Assembly: GCA_963766605.1 (NCBI GenBank) | Contig: CAVYAT010000007.1 | Location: 1 to 64,000 of the forward strand | Reading direction: 5' to 3' | Source of the DNA: AC-49 sp963766605 | GTDB lineage: Bacteria; Actinomycetota; Thermoleophilia; Solirubrobacterales; Solirubrobacteraceae | Length of the DNA: 64,000 bases | Shown here: positions 28,419 to 37,013 of the stretch, piece by piece | Numbering within the stretch: the first letter of the stretch is position 1 | How the letters are laid out: each line of letters begins with the position of its first letter | The notes under the pieces: model-generated | What the model was told of the DNA's origin: nothing | Seen by the model: only the letters and a program-made list of their open reading frames with translations | The model's database searches: none | Position numbers and translations under genes: made by a program

Positions 28419-29810
28419 TCAATCGTCGCTGACGAAGCGGACCAGCCCGCGGGCGGGCGCCGCCGGCGCCCCGACGCCGAGGCCGTCACGGTCGTGGATG
28501 CGCTCGAGCTCGGCGCGGGCGACGGCAAGCGCGTCGGCGAGCTGCGCCGCGCGGGAGAGCGCCGCCTGGCACTCCGCATGCCACGCGGTGACCTCCGCGT
28601 CGCGCGCGGCCGACTCCTGGCCGTAGGCGGCGCGCAGCCGCTCGGCGATGGCCTGCTCGTGCTCGGCCTGCGCGCGCAGGGTTTCGAGCTCGCGTAGGGC
28701 GCCGGAGCGTGCCGGTGTCTCGAGCGCCTGGTCGTGCAGGCGCTCGATGTGGCGCTGCGAGGCGTCGACCGTCTCCTCGAGTTCGGCGACGCGATCGCGT
28801 TCGATCTCGAGGTCGGACTGGACCGCCGATGTGCGCATCAGCGTGCGCTCGTGCTCGGTCTGCAGTTCGGCCAGTCGGGTGCGGGCCTCCTGCGCGTCGG
28901 CCTCGGACTGCTCGCGCTGAGCCGCCTGCGCGGCGGCGGCGTCGAGCGCGTCGGACAGCTCCTGGGCGTCGGCCTCGATGCGCCCGTTGGCGACGGCGAG
29001 AGCCTCGGTCGCCTGGGCGAGCATGTCGCGGTACCCCTCGATCCGCTGCTCGAGCTCGGCCGCGCGCCGCGCCGACACCTCGTGCGCGGCCCGCGCCTGC
29101 GCGGCCTCGGCGGCGAGCCGGGCCTGCGCGCGCTCGTGGTCCAGGGCGCGCTGCGTCTCCGCCGCGCGAGCCTCCGCCTGGCTGCGGTCGGCCGCTTCGC
29201 GCAGCCCTTGCGCGCGGGCGCGGTCGGCCTCGGCGCGGGCGCGCTGTGCGGCGCGCTCCTGCTCGCGCGCGGCCTGGTCGGCGAGGTGCTGCTCGCGGGC
29301 CACGCGCAGGCGTTCGCGCTCGCGTTCGTCGGCCTCGCGGCGCTGCTCGTGGGCGTGCTGCGCCGCGGCGAGGCGCTCGCGCTCGCGGGCCACGCGCTGA
29401 GCCAGGTCGTCATCGGGCGCCGCCGTGGGCGGTGCCACCACGGGCGGCGCCGGGGCGGCCGGCGCCGCGGAAAGCACCGCCGGACGCGGGCGTGCGCCCG
29501 GTCGCGGCAGGTCGACGAGCCCGCCGCGGCCGACGTCGAGCGCGAACGCGGTCCGCGACCCGAGCAGTTCCTGGGGCGCCGCGAACGCCGCGCGCCACGG
29601 GGGCGAGTCGGGCCCCGACAGCGGGTTGGCGTCGTCGGGGCCGGGCAGCGCGGCGAGGCGGTGGGTGCGGCGGCCGTCGTCGACGACGAGCATCGGCGGC
29701 GCGAGGCGCTCGCGGACCGGCCCGGTCCAGCGCCCGGCGATTCGCAGCAGCGCCGTTCCCGGCGCGGCATGGACCAGCTCGAAGCTCGACACGTCGAAGC
29801 GCGTGCTCAT
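28419..29810 (-). CDS. Coiled-coil protein of unknown function
   Basis: 463 residues. The first ~120 residues form a compact beta-rich region (FDVSSFELVHAAPGTALLRI, RRTHRLAALPGPDD, GSRTAFALDVGRGGLVDLP). A Pro/Ala linker follows, then ~300 residues of almost unbroken Ala/Glu/Arg/Gln-rich coiled coil (~145-445). The end is a conserved-looking RGLVRFVSDD. There is no signal peptide or membrane helix, so it is probably cytosolic, perhaps a scaffold. Its ATG overlaps the tmk stop (ATGA), so it is translated with thymidylate kinase. I know no function; the N-terminal region resembles those seen in actinobacterial coiled-coil hypotheticals. Confidence 0.75.
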   Translation of the reverse strand: MSTRFDVSSFELVHAAPGTALLRIAGRWTGPVRERLAPPMLVVDDGRRTHRLAALPGPDDANPLSGPDSPPWRAAFAAPQELLGSRTAFALDVGRGGLVDLPRPGARPRPAVLSAAPAAPAPPVVAPPTAAPDDDLAQRVARERERLAAAQHAHEQRREADERERERLRVAREQHLADQAAREQERAAQRARAEADRARAQGLREAADRSQAEARAAETQRALDHERAQARLAAEAAQARAAHEVSARRAAELEQRIEGYRDMLAQATEALAVANGRIEADAQELSDALDAAAAQAAQREQSEADAQEARTRLAELQTEHERTLMRTSAVQSDLEIERDRVAELEETVDASQRHIERLHDQALETPARSGALRELETLRAQAEHEQAIAERLRAAYGQESAARDAEVTAWHAECQAALSRAAQLADALAVARAELERIHDRDGLGVGAPAAPARGLVRFVSDD

Positions 29811-30454
29811 CCGTCGGCACCGGATTCTATGGGCGCCGGAAGCAGGTCGGCGAGGGCGGCCACCGCGGCGGCGTGCACGTCGCCCGGGGCGGCGGTCGCA
29901 TCGACGACGCGGAAGCGGTGTGGGTGTTGCGCCGCCAGCATGTCGTAGGCATCGGCAATCGCGGCGAAGAACGACTCGTCCTCCTGCTCGAGGCGGTCCG
30001 GACGCTCGTCGCGGACCGCCTGGCGCGCCCGGCCTGCGGCCGGGTCGATGCGCAGCAGCAGCGTGCGATCGGGGACCAGCCCCCCGGTCGCGAATGCGTT
30101 GATCGCCGCGACCTCATCGACGCCGAGCCCGCGCGCCGCGCCCTGGTAGGCCAGCGACGAGTCGACGAAGCGGTCGAGCAGGACCCAGTCGCCGGCGGCC
30201 AGCACGGGGCGCACGCGCTGGTCGACGAGCTGCGCGCGGGCGGCCGCGTAGATCAGCGCCTCCGCGCGCGCACCGATCACCATCGCCGGGTCCTTGACCA
30301 GCTCGCGCAGCCGCTCGGAGACCTCGACTCCGCCCGGCTCGCGCAGCAACTCGAGCGCGACGCCACGGTCGCGCAGCGTGTCGGCGAGCGCCGCGGCAAG
30401 TGTCGACTTGCCGGCGCCGTCGAGGCCTTCGATCGTGATCAGACACCCATACAC
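29807..30454 (-). CDS. tmk: Thymidylate kinase
   Basis: Phosphorylates dTMP to dTDP. 215 residues with P-loop EGLDGAGKST (9-18), the DR(F/Y) motif VLLDRFVDSSLAYQGAARGL near 92, and a C-terminal lid QAVRDERPDRLEQEDESFF. The predicted start is GTG 30454. Only 17 bases separate it from the HolB gene on the opposite strand, so promoters for the two must overlap. It heads a leftward operon of four overlapping genes; tmk-holB neighbourhood is common in bacteria, but usually both genes run the same way. Confidence 0.93.
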   Translation of the reverse strand: MYGCLITIEGLDGAGKSTLAAALADTLRDRGVALELLREPGGVEVSERLRELVKDPAMVIGARAEALIYAAARAQLVDQRVRPVLAAGDWVLLDRFVDSSLAYQGAARGLGVDEVAAINAFATGGLVPDRTLLLRIDPAAGRARQAVRDERPDRLEQEDESFFAAIADAYDMLAAQHPHRFRVVDATAAPGDVHAAAVAALADLLPAPIESGADG

Positions 30455-30459
30455 CCTGG

Positions 30460-30465
30460 TAGAAC
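30460..30465 (+). promoter_or_regulatory. Possible -10 of leaderless holB
   Basis: TAGAAC ends six bases before the ATG at 30472, at the spacing seen for other genes here, although the last base deviates from TANNNT. It is inside the 17-base gap to tmk. Confidence 0.3.
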
Positions 30466-30471
30466 CCTCTC

Positions 30472-31581
30472 ATGCCCGCCGTCGCCGGAACCGAGCGCCA
30501 CCCGCACGCCCGCGCGGTGCTCCAGGCAGCGCTCGACGGCGCGCCGAGCCACGCCTACCTGTTCCACGGCCCGGCGGGCAGCGGCAAGCGCGCCGTGGCG
30601 CGGACGTTCGCCGCGGCGCTGCTGTCAGAGGGCGCGGCCGACCCGGCCAACGCCGCGCAGCGCGTCGAGCACGACGTCCATCCGGACCTCGACTGGGTGC
30701 GCCCGACCGGCTGGGCCGACATGCGCGTCGAGGACATCAAGCCGGTCGTCAGCGCGGCGGCGCGCACGCCGTTCGAATCGCGGCGCCGCGTGTTCGTGAT
30801 CGAGCGTGCCGACGCGATGAACGACAACGCCGCCAACCGCCTGCTCAAGACGCTCGAGGAGCCGCCGCCGTTCGCCCACCTGATCCTGCTCACCGATCGC
30901 CTCGACGGCGTGCTGCCGACGATCGTCAGCCGCTGTCAGCTCGTGCGCTTCTCGCCGGCGCCCGCCGCCGAGATCGCCCGCCGGCTTCACGACGAGGGCG
31001 TCGACGAGGCGACCGCGCTGGCCTGCGCGCGACTCGCGCTCGGCGACGGCGAGCGCGCGCGACGGCTGGCGCTCGGCGACGGGCCGAAGCTGCGGGCCGG
31101 CGCCGAGGCCTACGCGCGCGCGTTCCTGGCCGGCGAGTCGGCGCGCGCGCGGCCGTGGGTGCCGGTGATCGACGACGCCAAGGCGGGCGGCACGCGGGCG
31201 GCCAGGGAGGTCGAGGAGCGCGTCGCGTCCGAGCTCGAGTTCTTGCCGGCCAAGGAGCGTCGCCGCGCCGAGCGCGAGGGCGCCGACGAGGGCAAGCGCG
31301 CTGCCCGGCGCGCGCAGACCGCGCAGCTCGACGACGTCGTCCAGCTCGCCGGGCTGTGGCTGCGCGATGTCGCCTGCGTGCTCGACGGCGCGCCCGAGGT
31401 CGTCCACCACGCAGACCGGGCGGCCGAGGTCGCCGCCGACGCCCGGGACCACGACGTCGCGCGCGTGCGGGCCGCGGTCGCGCTGTGCGACGAGACGCGC
31501 GCCGCGTGGATCCTCAACCCGACCGAGGAGCTGGCGCTCGAGGCGCTGGCCTACCGCTGCGAGCGGGTTCTCAGCGGCTGA
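30472..31581 (+). CDS. holB: DNA polymerase III subunit delta'
   Basis: Clamp-loader subunit, 369 residues, AAA+ fold. The P-loop-like HGPAGSGKRAVA is at 32-43. Domain I continues with VEDIKPVVSAAARTPFESRR, RVFVIERADAMNDNAANRLL and KTLEEPPPFAHLILLT. The sensor-1 region is TIVSRCQLVRF, with the SRC motif. The zinc-binding cysteine cluster of E. coli HolB is missing, as in many actinobacteria. The second half is helical and rich in Ala/Arg/Glu. It ends overlapping the convergent secreted-protein gene by 11 bases. Confidence 0.9.
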   Translation: MPAVAGTERHPHARAVLQAALDGAPSHAYLFHGPAGSGKRAVARTFAAALLSEGAADPANAAQRVEHDVHPDLDWVRPTGWADMRVEDIKPVVSAAARTPFESRRRVFVIERADAMNDNAANRLLKTLEEPPPFAHLILLTDRLDGVLPTIVSRCQLVRFSPAPAAEIARRLHDEGVDEATALACARLALGDGERARRLALGDGPKLRAGAEAYARAFLAGESARARPWVPVIDDAKAGGTRAAREVEERVASELEFLPAKERRRAEREGADEGKRAARRAQTAQLDDVVQLAGLWLRDVACVLDGAPEVVHHADRAAEVAADARDHDVARVRAAVALCDETRAAWILNPTEELALEALAYRCERVLSG

Positions 31582-33298
31582 CGATCGTGAACGACACGCT
31601 GCGCCGGCCGGATGGCGTACCGCCGCCCGCGGTCGCGGTCGCGGTGTAGCGGCCGGGCTTCAGCGCGCGACCGAGGATCCGGCCGCTGAACGCCAGCCTG
31701 CTCGCGCCCTGGGGCCGGTTGGAGCTGATCGTCCCGTCGGCGATCGTCTTCGAGCAGGCCTTGCCGTGGCGGTGCTTGGACGAGCGCTTGACGCACGACT
31801 TCCCGACCCGGATGCCCGTGAACTTGTGGCTGATCGCGATCTTGACCGCCGTCGCCAGGTTGACGGTGATCGAGAACGCCGTGCCGGCCGGTGTCTTCGG
31901 GGCCTTGGGCTTGGGTTTGGCCTTCGCCCTGGCCTTCGTCGCGCCGAGCGGCGCGACGTGGAACCGCGACGGGCTGATCTTGAACGACGTCAGTGCCGCG
32001 ACGGTCTGGGTTGCGACCGGCATCGTGACCGTGATGTCGTTGCTCGTCGCGGTGCCGAACGGCTGCGACGCCGCGATGCGCACGTGGTAGGTCGCGCCCG
32101 GAGTGAGCCCGGTCAGTGGGATCCGGATGCTCTGGGCGCCGAACCCGTCCGCCGCCAGCGGCGGCGCCGACGCCGCGCCGTAGGCGGTCGTGGGCCCGTA
32201 CTGCGCGGTGACGGTCGTCGGCTCGCCGACCGCGTCGACGGTCGCTGCGACGGTCGCGGTGGTGAAGCCGGTCGGCAGCACGGCGGTGTTGGTGACGACC
32301 GGGAACGGGGCCTCGTAGGCGCCGATGTCGGTCGCGAGGCCGGCCGTCCGCGGCCGCCCGTCGGGGTCGGTCGCATCGTCGCCGCCCTGGGCCAGGCCGG
32401 CGTCGATCGTGGGTGAACCCGGAAGCTCGTGGAAGTCGCCGTTCGTGGGGTCGGCGAGCAATGGCGCCGCCGCGGTGTTGTGGGCGGCGACGACCTTCGC
32501 GGACGGGTCGATGGCGGAGACGTAGTCGGAATACTGGACGTCGAACGTCCCGGCCTGGGTGCCGGACACGACCGACTGGAGGCCCGCCGCGCCCGGGCCG
32601 GTGCCCCCGCGGACGAGGACGTCGCGCAGCGTCAGCGCCGAGCTCTCGCAGGTGATGGTGCAGCCCGCGGTGTCGAAGGCGTCGGCGCGGATGCCGACCG
32701 CGCCGGCGCCGGTGGCGTACACGGTGTCGTGCAGGAGCGTGCTCGTGACGGTGAAGCCGAGGCCTCCGTCCGCGCCGCCGATCCCGATCGCGCCGTTGCC
32801 CCGGACGAGCACCGTCGTGTCGCGGATCGTCGCCGCACCGCCGAGGTTGATCCCGAACGACGATGGCGAGCCGGCGTCGCTGACGGCGACGTCGTCGACC
32901 GTCGCGCCCTTGCCGAGCTGCAGCGCGACCGTGTCGGAGCCGGTGCCGATGCCCTCGCGCAGGTCGACGTGGCTGAGCGTGATGTTGGTACCGCCGATGA
33001 TCAGCACGGAGCCGCCGGTGGTCGTGGTCAGGATCGGCCGCGGCGAGCCGGCCTGCCCGTGGATGTTGAGGTCGGCGGTCGCGCCGGTTCCCAGGACGGT
33101 GTTGCCGAGCGGGTACGTGCCCGGCGCCAGGATCACCTCGTCGCCGGCATGGGCGAACTGGATCGCCGTTGCGATCGGGCACGGGTTGGGGTTGCACGGC
33201 TCGGCGCCGCCCGCGGTCGGAGAGGTGAGGCGTGTGGCCGCCCCGGCCGGCGCGGCGGCCAGCAGGACGGTGACGACTGTGGCGAGGAGCACGCGCAT
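31571..33298 (-). CDS. Secreted parallel beta-helix protein
   Basis: 575 residues with signal peptide (VLLATVVTVLLAAAPAGAA). The first ~300 mature residues are a right-handed beta-helix of the pectate-lyase/choice-of-anchor type (GDEVILAPGTYPLGNTVLG, then rungs such as NITLSHVDLREGIGTGSDTV). A boundary motif typical of such proteins follows (TDIGAYEAPFP). A fibronectin-like module (TYHVRIAASQPFGTATSNDI) comes next. Last is a C-terminal domain with ISPSRFHVAPLG, GKSCVKRSSKHRHGKACSK and LKPGRYTATATA, a type I associate with Solirubrobacterales cell-surface proteins. Ligand unknown. ATG 33298 is directly before the signal peptide. Confidence 0.8.
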   Translation of the reverse strand: MRVLLATVVTVLLAAAPAGAATRLTSPTAGGAEPCNPNPCPIATAIQFAHAGDEVILAPGTYPLGNTVLGTGATADLNIHGQAGSPRPILTTTTGGSVLIIGGTNITLSHVDLREGIGTGSDTVALQLGKGATVDDVAVSDAGSPSSFGINLGGAATIRDTTVLVRGNGAIGIGGADGGLGFTVTSTLLHDTVYATGAGAVGIRADAFDTAGCTITCESSALTLRDVLVRGGTGPGAAGLQSVVSGTQAGTFDVQYSDYVSAIDPSAKVVAAHNTAAAPLLADPTNGDFHELPGSPTIDAGLAQGGDDATDPDGRPRTAGLATDIGAYEAPFPVVTNTAVLPTGFTTATVAATVDAVGEPTTVTAQYGPTTAYGAASAPPLAADGFGAQSIRIPLTGLTPGATYHVRIAASQPFGTATSNDITVTMPVATQTVAALTSFKISPSRFHVAPLGATKARAKAKPKPKAPKTPAGTAFSITVNLATAVKIAISHKFTGIRVGKSCVKRSSKHRHGKACSKTIADGTISSNRPQGASRLAFSGRILGRALKPGRYTATATAGGGTPSGRRSVSFTIVSR

Positions 33299-33373
33299 CG
33301 CCCCGACATTGTGACCGTGCCCCAGGCGGACCTGGACCGAAGATCGGTCGCAGCGCGTAGTGTGCGCCCGCCG

Positions 33374-34240
33374 ATGATCTCCTACTTCCAAGCCGCAGTG
33401 CTCGGGATCCTCCAGGGCATCACCGAACCGTTCCCGGTCAGCTCGCTCGGCCACGCCGTGATCTGGCCGCGCATCTTCGGCTGGGACATCCACCAGAACG
33501 ACCCGTTCTTCCTGACGTTCCTCGTCGCGACGCATTTCGCGACCGCGATCGTCCTGTTCTGCATCTTCTGGTCGGACTGGAAGCGGATCATCGGCGGGCT
33601 GCTGCGTTCGCTGCGCGACCGCGCGGTCGCCCCGGGTGACACGTACGCCAAGCTCGGCTGGCTGCTGGTCGTCGGCACGATCCCGGCCGGGATCATCGGG
33701 CTCGCGCTGGAGCACCAGCTGCGCAAGCTGTTCGCCAGCGCGTCGATCGCCGCCGCGGTGCTGATCCTCAACGGCCTCATGCTGCTCGGCGCCGAGGCGC
33801 TGCGCACGCGGCGCCCGGAGCCCGACGACTGGGAGGGCGACGGCGACGAGCGGATCGCCGGGCGTAGCTACCGCCAGGGGATCGCCGTCGGCATCTCGCA
33901 GTGCCTGGCGCTGATCCCCGGCTTCAGCCGCTCGGGGGCGACGATGGGCGGCGGGCTGCTGGTCGGGCTGAGCAACGAGGACGCAGCGCGCTTCTCGTTC
34001 CTGCTCGCGACGCCGATCATCGGCGCCGCGGCGCTGCTCAAGCTGCCCGAGCTGGCCGGCCACCAGGGCGACGGTGTTCGAGGGCCGGCGCTGGTCGGCG
34101 CGATCTGCGCCGCTGTCGCCACGTTCTTGGCCGTGCGGTTCCTGATGCGGTTCTTCCGCAGCGGGCGCCTGACGCCGTTCGGGATCTACTGCATCGTCGT
34201 CGGCGGCGTCACGAGCATTGCGTTCGCCGCCGGAGCGTGA
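33374..34240 (+). CDS. uppP: Undecaprenyl-diphosphatase
   Basis: Integral membrane phosphatase that recycles the undecaprenyl carrier for peptidoglycan synthesis; confers bacitracin resistance when abundant. 288 residues, about eight membrane helices. Both active-site motifs are readable: EPFPVSSLGH (18-27; the usual form is E-x-L-P-V-S-S-S-G-H, so Leu replaces Ser at the fourth position after Pro) and GFSRSGATMGGGLL near 182. ATG 33374; a TAGTGT hexamer lies 10 bases upstream. Divergent from the beta-helix gene. Confidence 0.92.
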   Translation: MISYFQAAVLGILQGITEPFPVSSLGHAVIWPRIFGWDIHQNDPFFLTFLVATHFATAIVLFCIFWSDWKRIIGGLLRSLRDRAVAPGDTYAKLGWLLVVGTIPAGIIGLALEHQLRKLFASASIAAAVLILNGLMLLGAEALRTRRPEPDDWEGDGDERIAGRSYRQGIAVGISQCLALIPGFSRSGATMGGGLLVGLSNEDAARFSFLLATPIIGAAALLKLPELAGHQGDGVRGPALVGAICAAVATFLAVRFLMRFFRSGRLTPFGIYCIVVGGVTSIAFAAGA

Positions 34241-34385
34241 GCCGCCACCACTGCGGCCCACGCCCGGCGAGCGAACCGGCCAAGCTTCGAGTCATGCCCC
34301 GAGCCCGTAGCAAGGCCGTTCGGGAGGGTCAACGAGCGACCCGGCAGAAAATCACGCCGTTTCTGGAAAGTTTTTCCGGCGGCGG

Positions 34386-34640
34386 TCAGTGGGTGACGAC
34401 GCTGAACGGCGCCGACGCCGAGTCGGAGCGGTTGCCCGCCGCATCGATCGCCGTGATCGTCGCCCGGTAGGCGCCGCGGCTCAGCGCCTGGCGGCCGAGG
34501 CGGCCGGACGCGGACGGTGAGCGTGTTGTCGAAGCCGCCCGTCACCTGTTCCCATGCGACGACGCGCGCGCCGGCGGACGTGACCGCCAGCAGCGGTTGG
34601 TCCGACGTCGGCTCCGGACGTTGACAACGGCGGCCCGGTC
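34386..34640 (-). pseudogene. C-terminal remnant of a secreted Ig/Fn3-like domain protein
   Basis: Three short stretches in different frames read like one beta-sandwich domain: VVNVR, then EPTSDQPLLAVTSAGARVVA with GGFDNTLTVRVR, then QALSRGAYRATITAIDAAGN with SDSASAPFSVVTH and a TGA at 34386. The 'A.D.AGN.S....F.V' ending is typical of bacterial Ig-like/Fn3 repeats. No start or signal peptide remains. At least two frameshifts; function lost. Confidence 0.55.
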
Positions 34641-34768
34641 ACCCACCCGGCGCGAGGGCGGCGCGCAGCGCGCTGAGCGCCAGGACGATCGGGACACGGG
34701 CATCGTTCGAGTATGCGAACGCCGGTGGGCAGCGGTAAGCGGTAAGCCGCCCTGAAGTTTGGCGGCCG

Positions 34769-35038
34769 CTACCCGGGGTCTTGGCCGTCGCCGCGCGCTG
34801 GCTCGTGCTGGGGTCCCGACGCGAACCATGCGAACGCGAACGCGGCGAGCGCGAGCACGAACGCGGCGATGCCGTGCTTGACGTGGTGGGTGCCGGCGTC
34901 CTTGGCGGTGGCGCTCGTGTGGCCGGGGAAGAACGACGGCAGCGAGTGCGCCGGCTCGATCAAGTAGACGATCGCGATGGCGACCAGCACGACGCCGGCC
35001 AAGGTGGCGAGCACGATCTTCGTCCGGCGGCTGAGCAC
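34769..35038 (-). CDS. Small two-helix membrane protein
   Basis: 89 residues. Helix 1 (IVLATLAGVVLVAIAIVYLI) and helix 2 (GIAAFVLALAAFAFAWFASG) flank a short His/Ser-rich loop (PSFFPGHTSATAKDAGTHHV). This layout, with the motif PxxFPGH and THHxKH(G), recurs in unnamed actinobacterial membrane proteins; no role is known. It starts at ATG 35038 (LSRRTK, positive-inside) and lies alone between a pseudogene and the tRNA. Confidence 0.65.
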   Translation of the reverse strand: MLSRRTKIVLATLAGVVLVAIAIVYLIEPAHSLPSFFPGHTSATAKDAGTHHVKHGIAAFVLALAAFAFAWFASGPQHEPARGDGQDPG

Positions 35039-35169
35039 GGGGCCACGCTAGCGCCGCGGGGGTGCCGTGGTGTTGCGATTGCCTTGCGTCGCGAGAGCGC
35101 CGAGCGCCGCTACCATCAGCGGGGCGCTCGGGGCTGGTTCGTCCACGTTCTCAACCCTGAGCGCCGCAT

Positions 35170-35242
35170 GCCGACGTAGCTCAGCTGGTAGAGCACTTCA
35201 CTCGTAATGAAGGGGTCGGGGGTTCGAGTCCCCCCGTCGGCT
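35170..35242 (+). tRNA. tRNA-Thr (anticodon CGT)
   Basis: 73 bases folding as a cloverleaf. Acceptor GCCGACG pairs with CGTCGGC, the D-arm is GCTC...GAGC, and the anticodon stem CTTCA/TGAAG encloses loop CTCGTAA with anticodon CGT (reads ACG). The variable region is GGGTC and the T-arm GGGGG TTCGAGT CCCCC. CCA is not encoded. No integrase or direct repeat of the 3' end is seen nearby, so it is not obviously used as an attachment site. Confidence 0.95.
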
Positions 35243-35496
35243 CTGGGAAAAGCGCCTGCAAATCGGCGTGGCTTGTCCGGATTGAGGTAGGGATCCGGCT
35301 TCGTAGGGACGACGGTGGGGGACGGCCGACCTTGTTCTTTCCGGTGTGGCGCAAGCGGCATGTCCGGCTGGGACCGACGGGTCGGACATCCTCGCCCTCG
35401 CGGAGCGGGCTCGCGGCAGTGATCCGACACGGCACCACGGCGCCTCGTGCAACAGGCAGGCGACCCCGAACTCGCTTTGGAGGCACCGCCGGTTCG

Positions 35497-36738
35497 CTAC
35501 GAGCGCAGGCGCATCGGCATGGTCTTGTATTGGTTGACAAACGCTGATTCGGCGTACATCGGCTGCCCGGCGAGCGCGATGTGCGGGTAGCGCTCGAGCG
35601 TTTCCTCGAGCAGCACGCGGAGCTCGAGCCGGGCCAGTGCGGTGCCGAGGCAGAAGTGCCGGCCCCCGGCGCCGAACGCCTGATGGTCGGCCGTGCGCGA
35701 GATATCAAAGCGGTCGGGGTCCTCGAAGTGCGACTCGTCGCGGTTGGAGGACGTGTACCACATGGCGACGTGATCGCCAGCCCGGATCGGTTGCCCGGCG
35801 AGCTCGGTATCCCTGGTCACGGTGCGCGAGAAGTGCGCGAAGGCGGGGAACATGCGCAGCGACTCCTCGACCGCCGCGGGGATGCGCGTGCGGTCACCGA
35901 CCACGAGCGCGAGTTGGTCGGGGTTGTCGATCAGCGCGCGGATGCCGGAGCAGTACGTCGCCTTGGTGCTGTCGTTGCCGGCCGCCATGAGCAGGAAAAA
36001 CCCCATGACGATCTCGTCATCCGAGAGGCCCTCGCCGTCGATCTCGGCATGCACGAGCAGGCTTGTGAGGTCATCTGTCGGGCTTTTGCGCCGTTCGGCG
36101 ATCAGCGCGTTGCAACGCGCGAAGATCTCGGCGATGTCGCGCTCCATCCCGGCCTCGATGCCCTCGGGGTTGAGGTCGGGATCGGTTGACGCGAGCGTGC
36201 TGTTCATGAGGCGCGCCCAGATTGCGTCGTCCTCCTCCGGGACGCCCATGAAGCTGCCGATGACGCGCGAGACGACCGGCTGGGCGACGTCGGTCACCAG
36301 GTCGCACGTCTGGCGGTCGCCTAGCGCATCGAAGGTCCCGCGAACGATCGCGCGGATCGCGTCCTCGTGCTCGGCGATCCGCTTCGGCGTGAAGCCACGC
36401 TGGAACAGCTGCTTGAGGCGATCGTGCTTGGGCGGATCCATGCCGATGAACATCGCTTGCACAAACTCGATCGGCATCGCCGACGCGACGGTGATCCCGG
36501 TCGCCGACGAGTAGGTCTGCCAGTCCAGCGATACCGTGGCGACATCCTGCGCCCGGGTCACCGACCAAAACCCCTGCGCGTCGGGGAACTCGCTGATGCT
36601 CGGCGTCCAGTGAATCGGACATTCCGCGCGCAGGCGTTTGAAGGCTTCGTTCGGAGGGCCGTTGCTCCAGGTCGCTTGGTCGCCCAGCCTCAGTTCGTCC
36701 AGCGGCATCTCGTGAAGACCAACGGGATCAGCAGACAT
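35497..36738 (-). CDS. Cytochrome P450
   Basis: Heme monooxygenase of the soluble bacterial class, 413 residues. The I-helix oxygen-binding motif is AAGNDSTKA, the K-helix ExxR is EESLR, and the heme loop FGAGGRHFCLGTALARLEL has its cysteine ligand near 362. The N-terminal part with QAMFIGMDPPKHDRLKQLFQ and KRIAEHEDAIR resembles the CYP124/125/142 group that oxidises sterols and branched lipids; substrate is only a guess. ATG 36738 is chosen because a TAGGGT -10 sits eight bases upstream, which excludes the longer GTG start at 36756. No ferredoxin gene adjoins. Confidence 0.9.
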   Translation of the reverse strand: MSADPVGLHEMPLDELRLGDQATWSNGPPNEAFKRLRAECPIHWTPSISEFPDAQGFWSVTRAQDVATVSLDWQTYSSATGITVASAMPIEFVQAMFIGMDPPKHDRLKQLFQRGFTPKRIAEHEDAIRAIVRGTFDALGDRQTCDLVTDVAQPVVSRVIGSFMGVPEEDDAIWARLMNSTLASTDPDLNPEGIEAGMERDIAEIFARCNALIAERRKSPTDDLTSLLVHAEIDGEGLSDDEIVMGFFLLMAAGNDSTKATYCSGIRALIDNPDQLALVVGDRTRIPAAVEESLRMFPAFAHFSRTVTRDTELAGQPIRAGDHVAMWYTSSNRDESHFEDPDRFDISRTADHQAFGAGGRHFCLGTALARLELRVLLEETLERYPHIALAGQPMYAESAFVNQYKTMPMRLRS

Positions 36739-36746
36739 GGCGTCCG

Positions 36747-36752
36747 ACCCTA
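36747..36752 (-). promoter_or_regulatory. -10 hexamer of the P450 promoter
   Basis: TAGGGT on the minus strand, eight bases before the ATG at 36738; it implies a near-leaderless transcript and decides the start. Confidence 0.4.
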
Positions 36753-37001
36753 ACACCGCGACCTACAGATACGTAACCCTAGATCGCAGCCCACGGAGCT
36801 GACGGCCGCGGCGAAAGGCGCCCGAGAATCCAGGGGTCATACAGGGCGCTTTAGTTGTCTCGTCCGGTCACAGCAGGGCGCGCTGGGGGCCCGTTCCAGG
36901 CACGACTCCCGCACCAGAGATGCCTCACGAGGTCATTTGAATGTCTCGCAATTAGAGGGTCAGCGTCCGACGATGCTTCGTTCTGCGGTGCCTTGCCGAG
37001 A

Positions 37002-37007
37002 TAGGGT
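37002..37007 (+). promoter_or_regulatory. -10 hexamer of a leaderless promoter
   Basis: TAGGGT ends exactly six bases before the ATG at 37014. Confidence 0.45.
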
Positions 37008-37013
37008 TTCGCC

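Noticed and set aside
31571..34261. 896-residue frame extending the beta-helix protein upstream across uppP
   Set aside because: The extension lacks motifs and overlaps uppP on the other strand; the signal peptide at 33298 marks the real start.
35170..35500. tRNA-Thr as attachment site of an integrated element
   Set aside because: No integrase gene, no direct repeat of the tRNA 3' end, and the neighbours (P450, uppP) look chromosomal.
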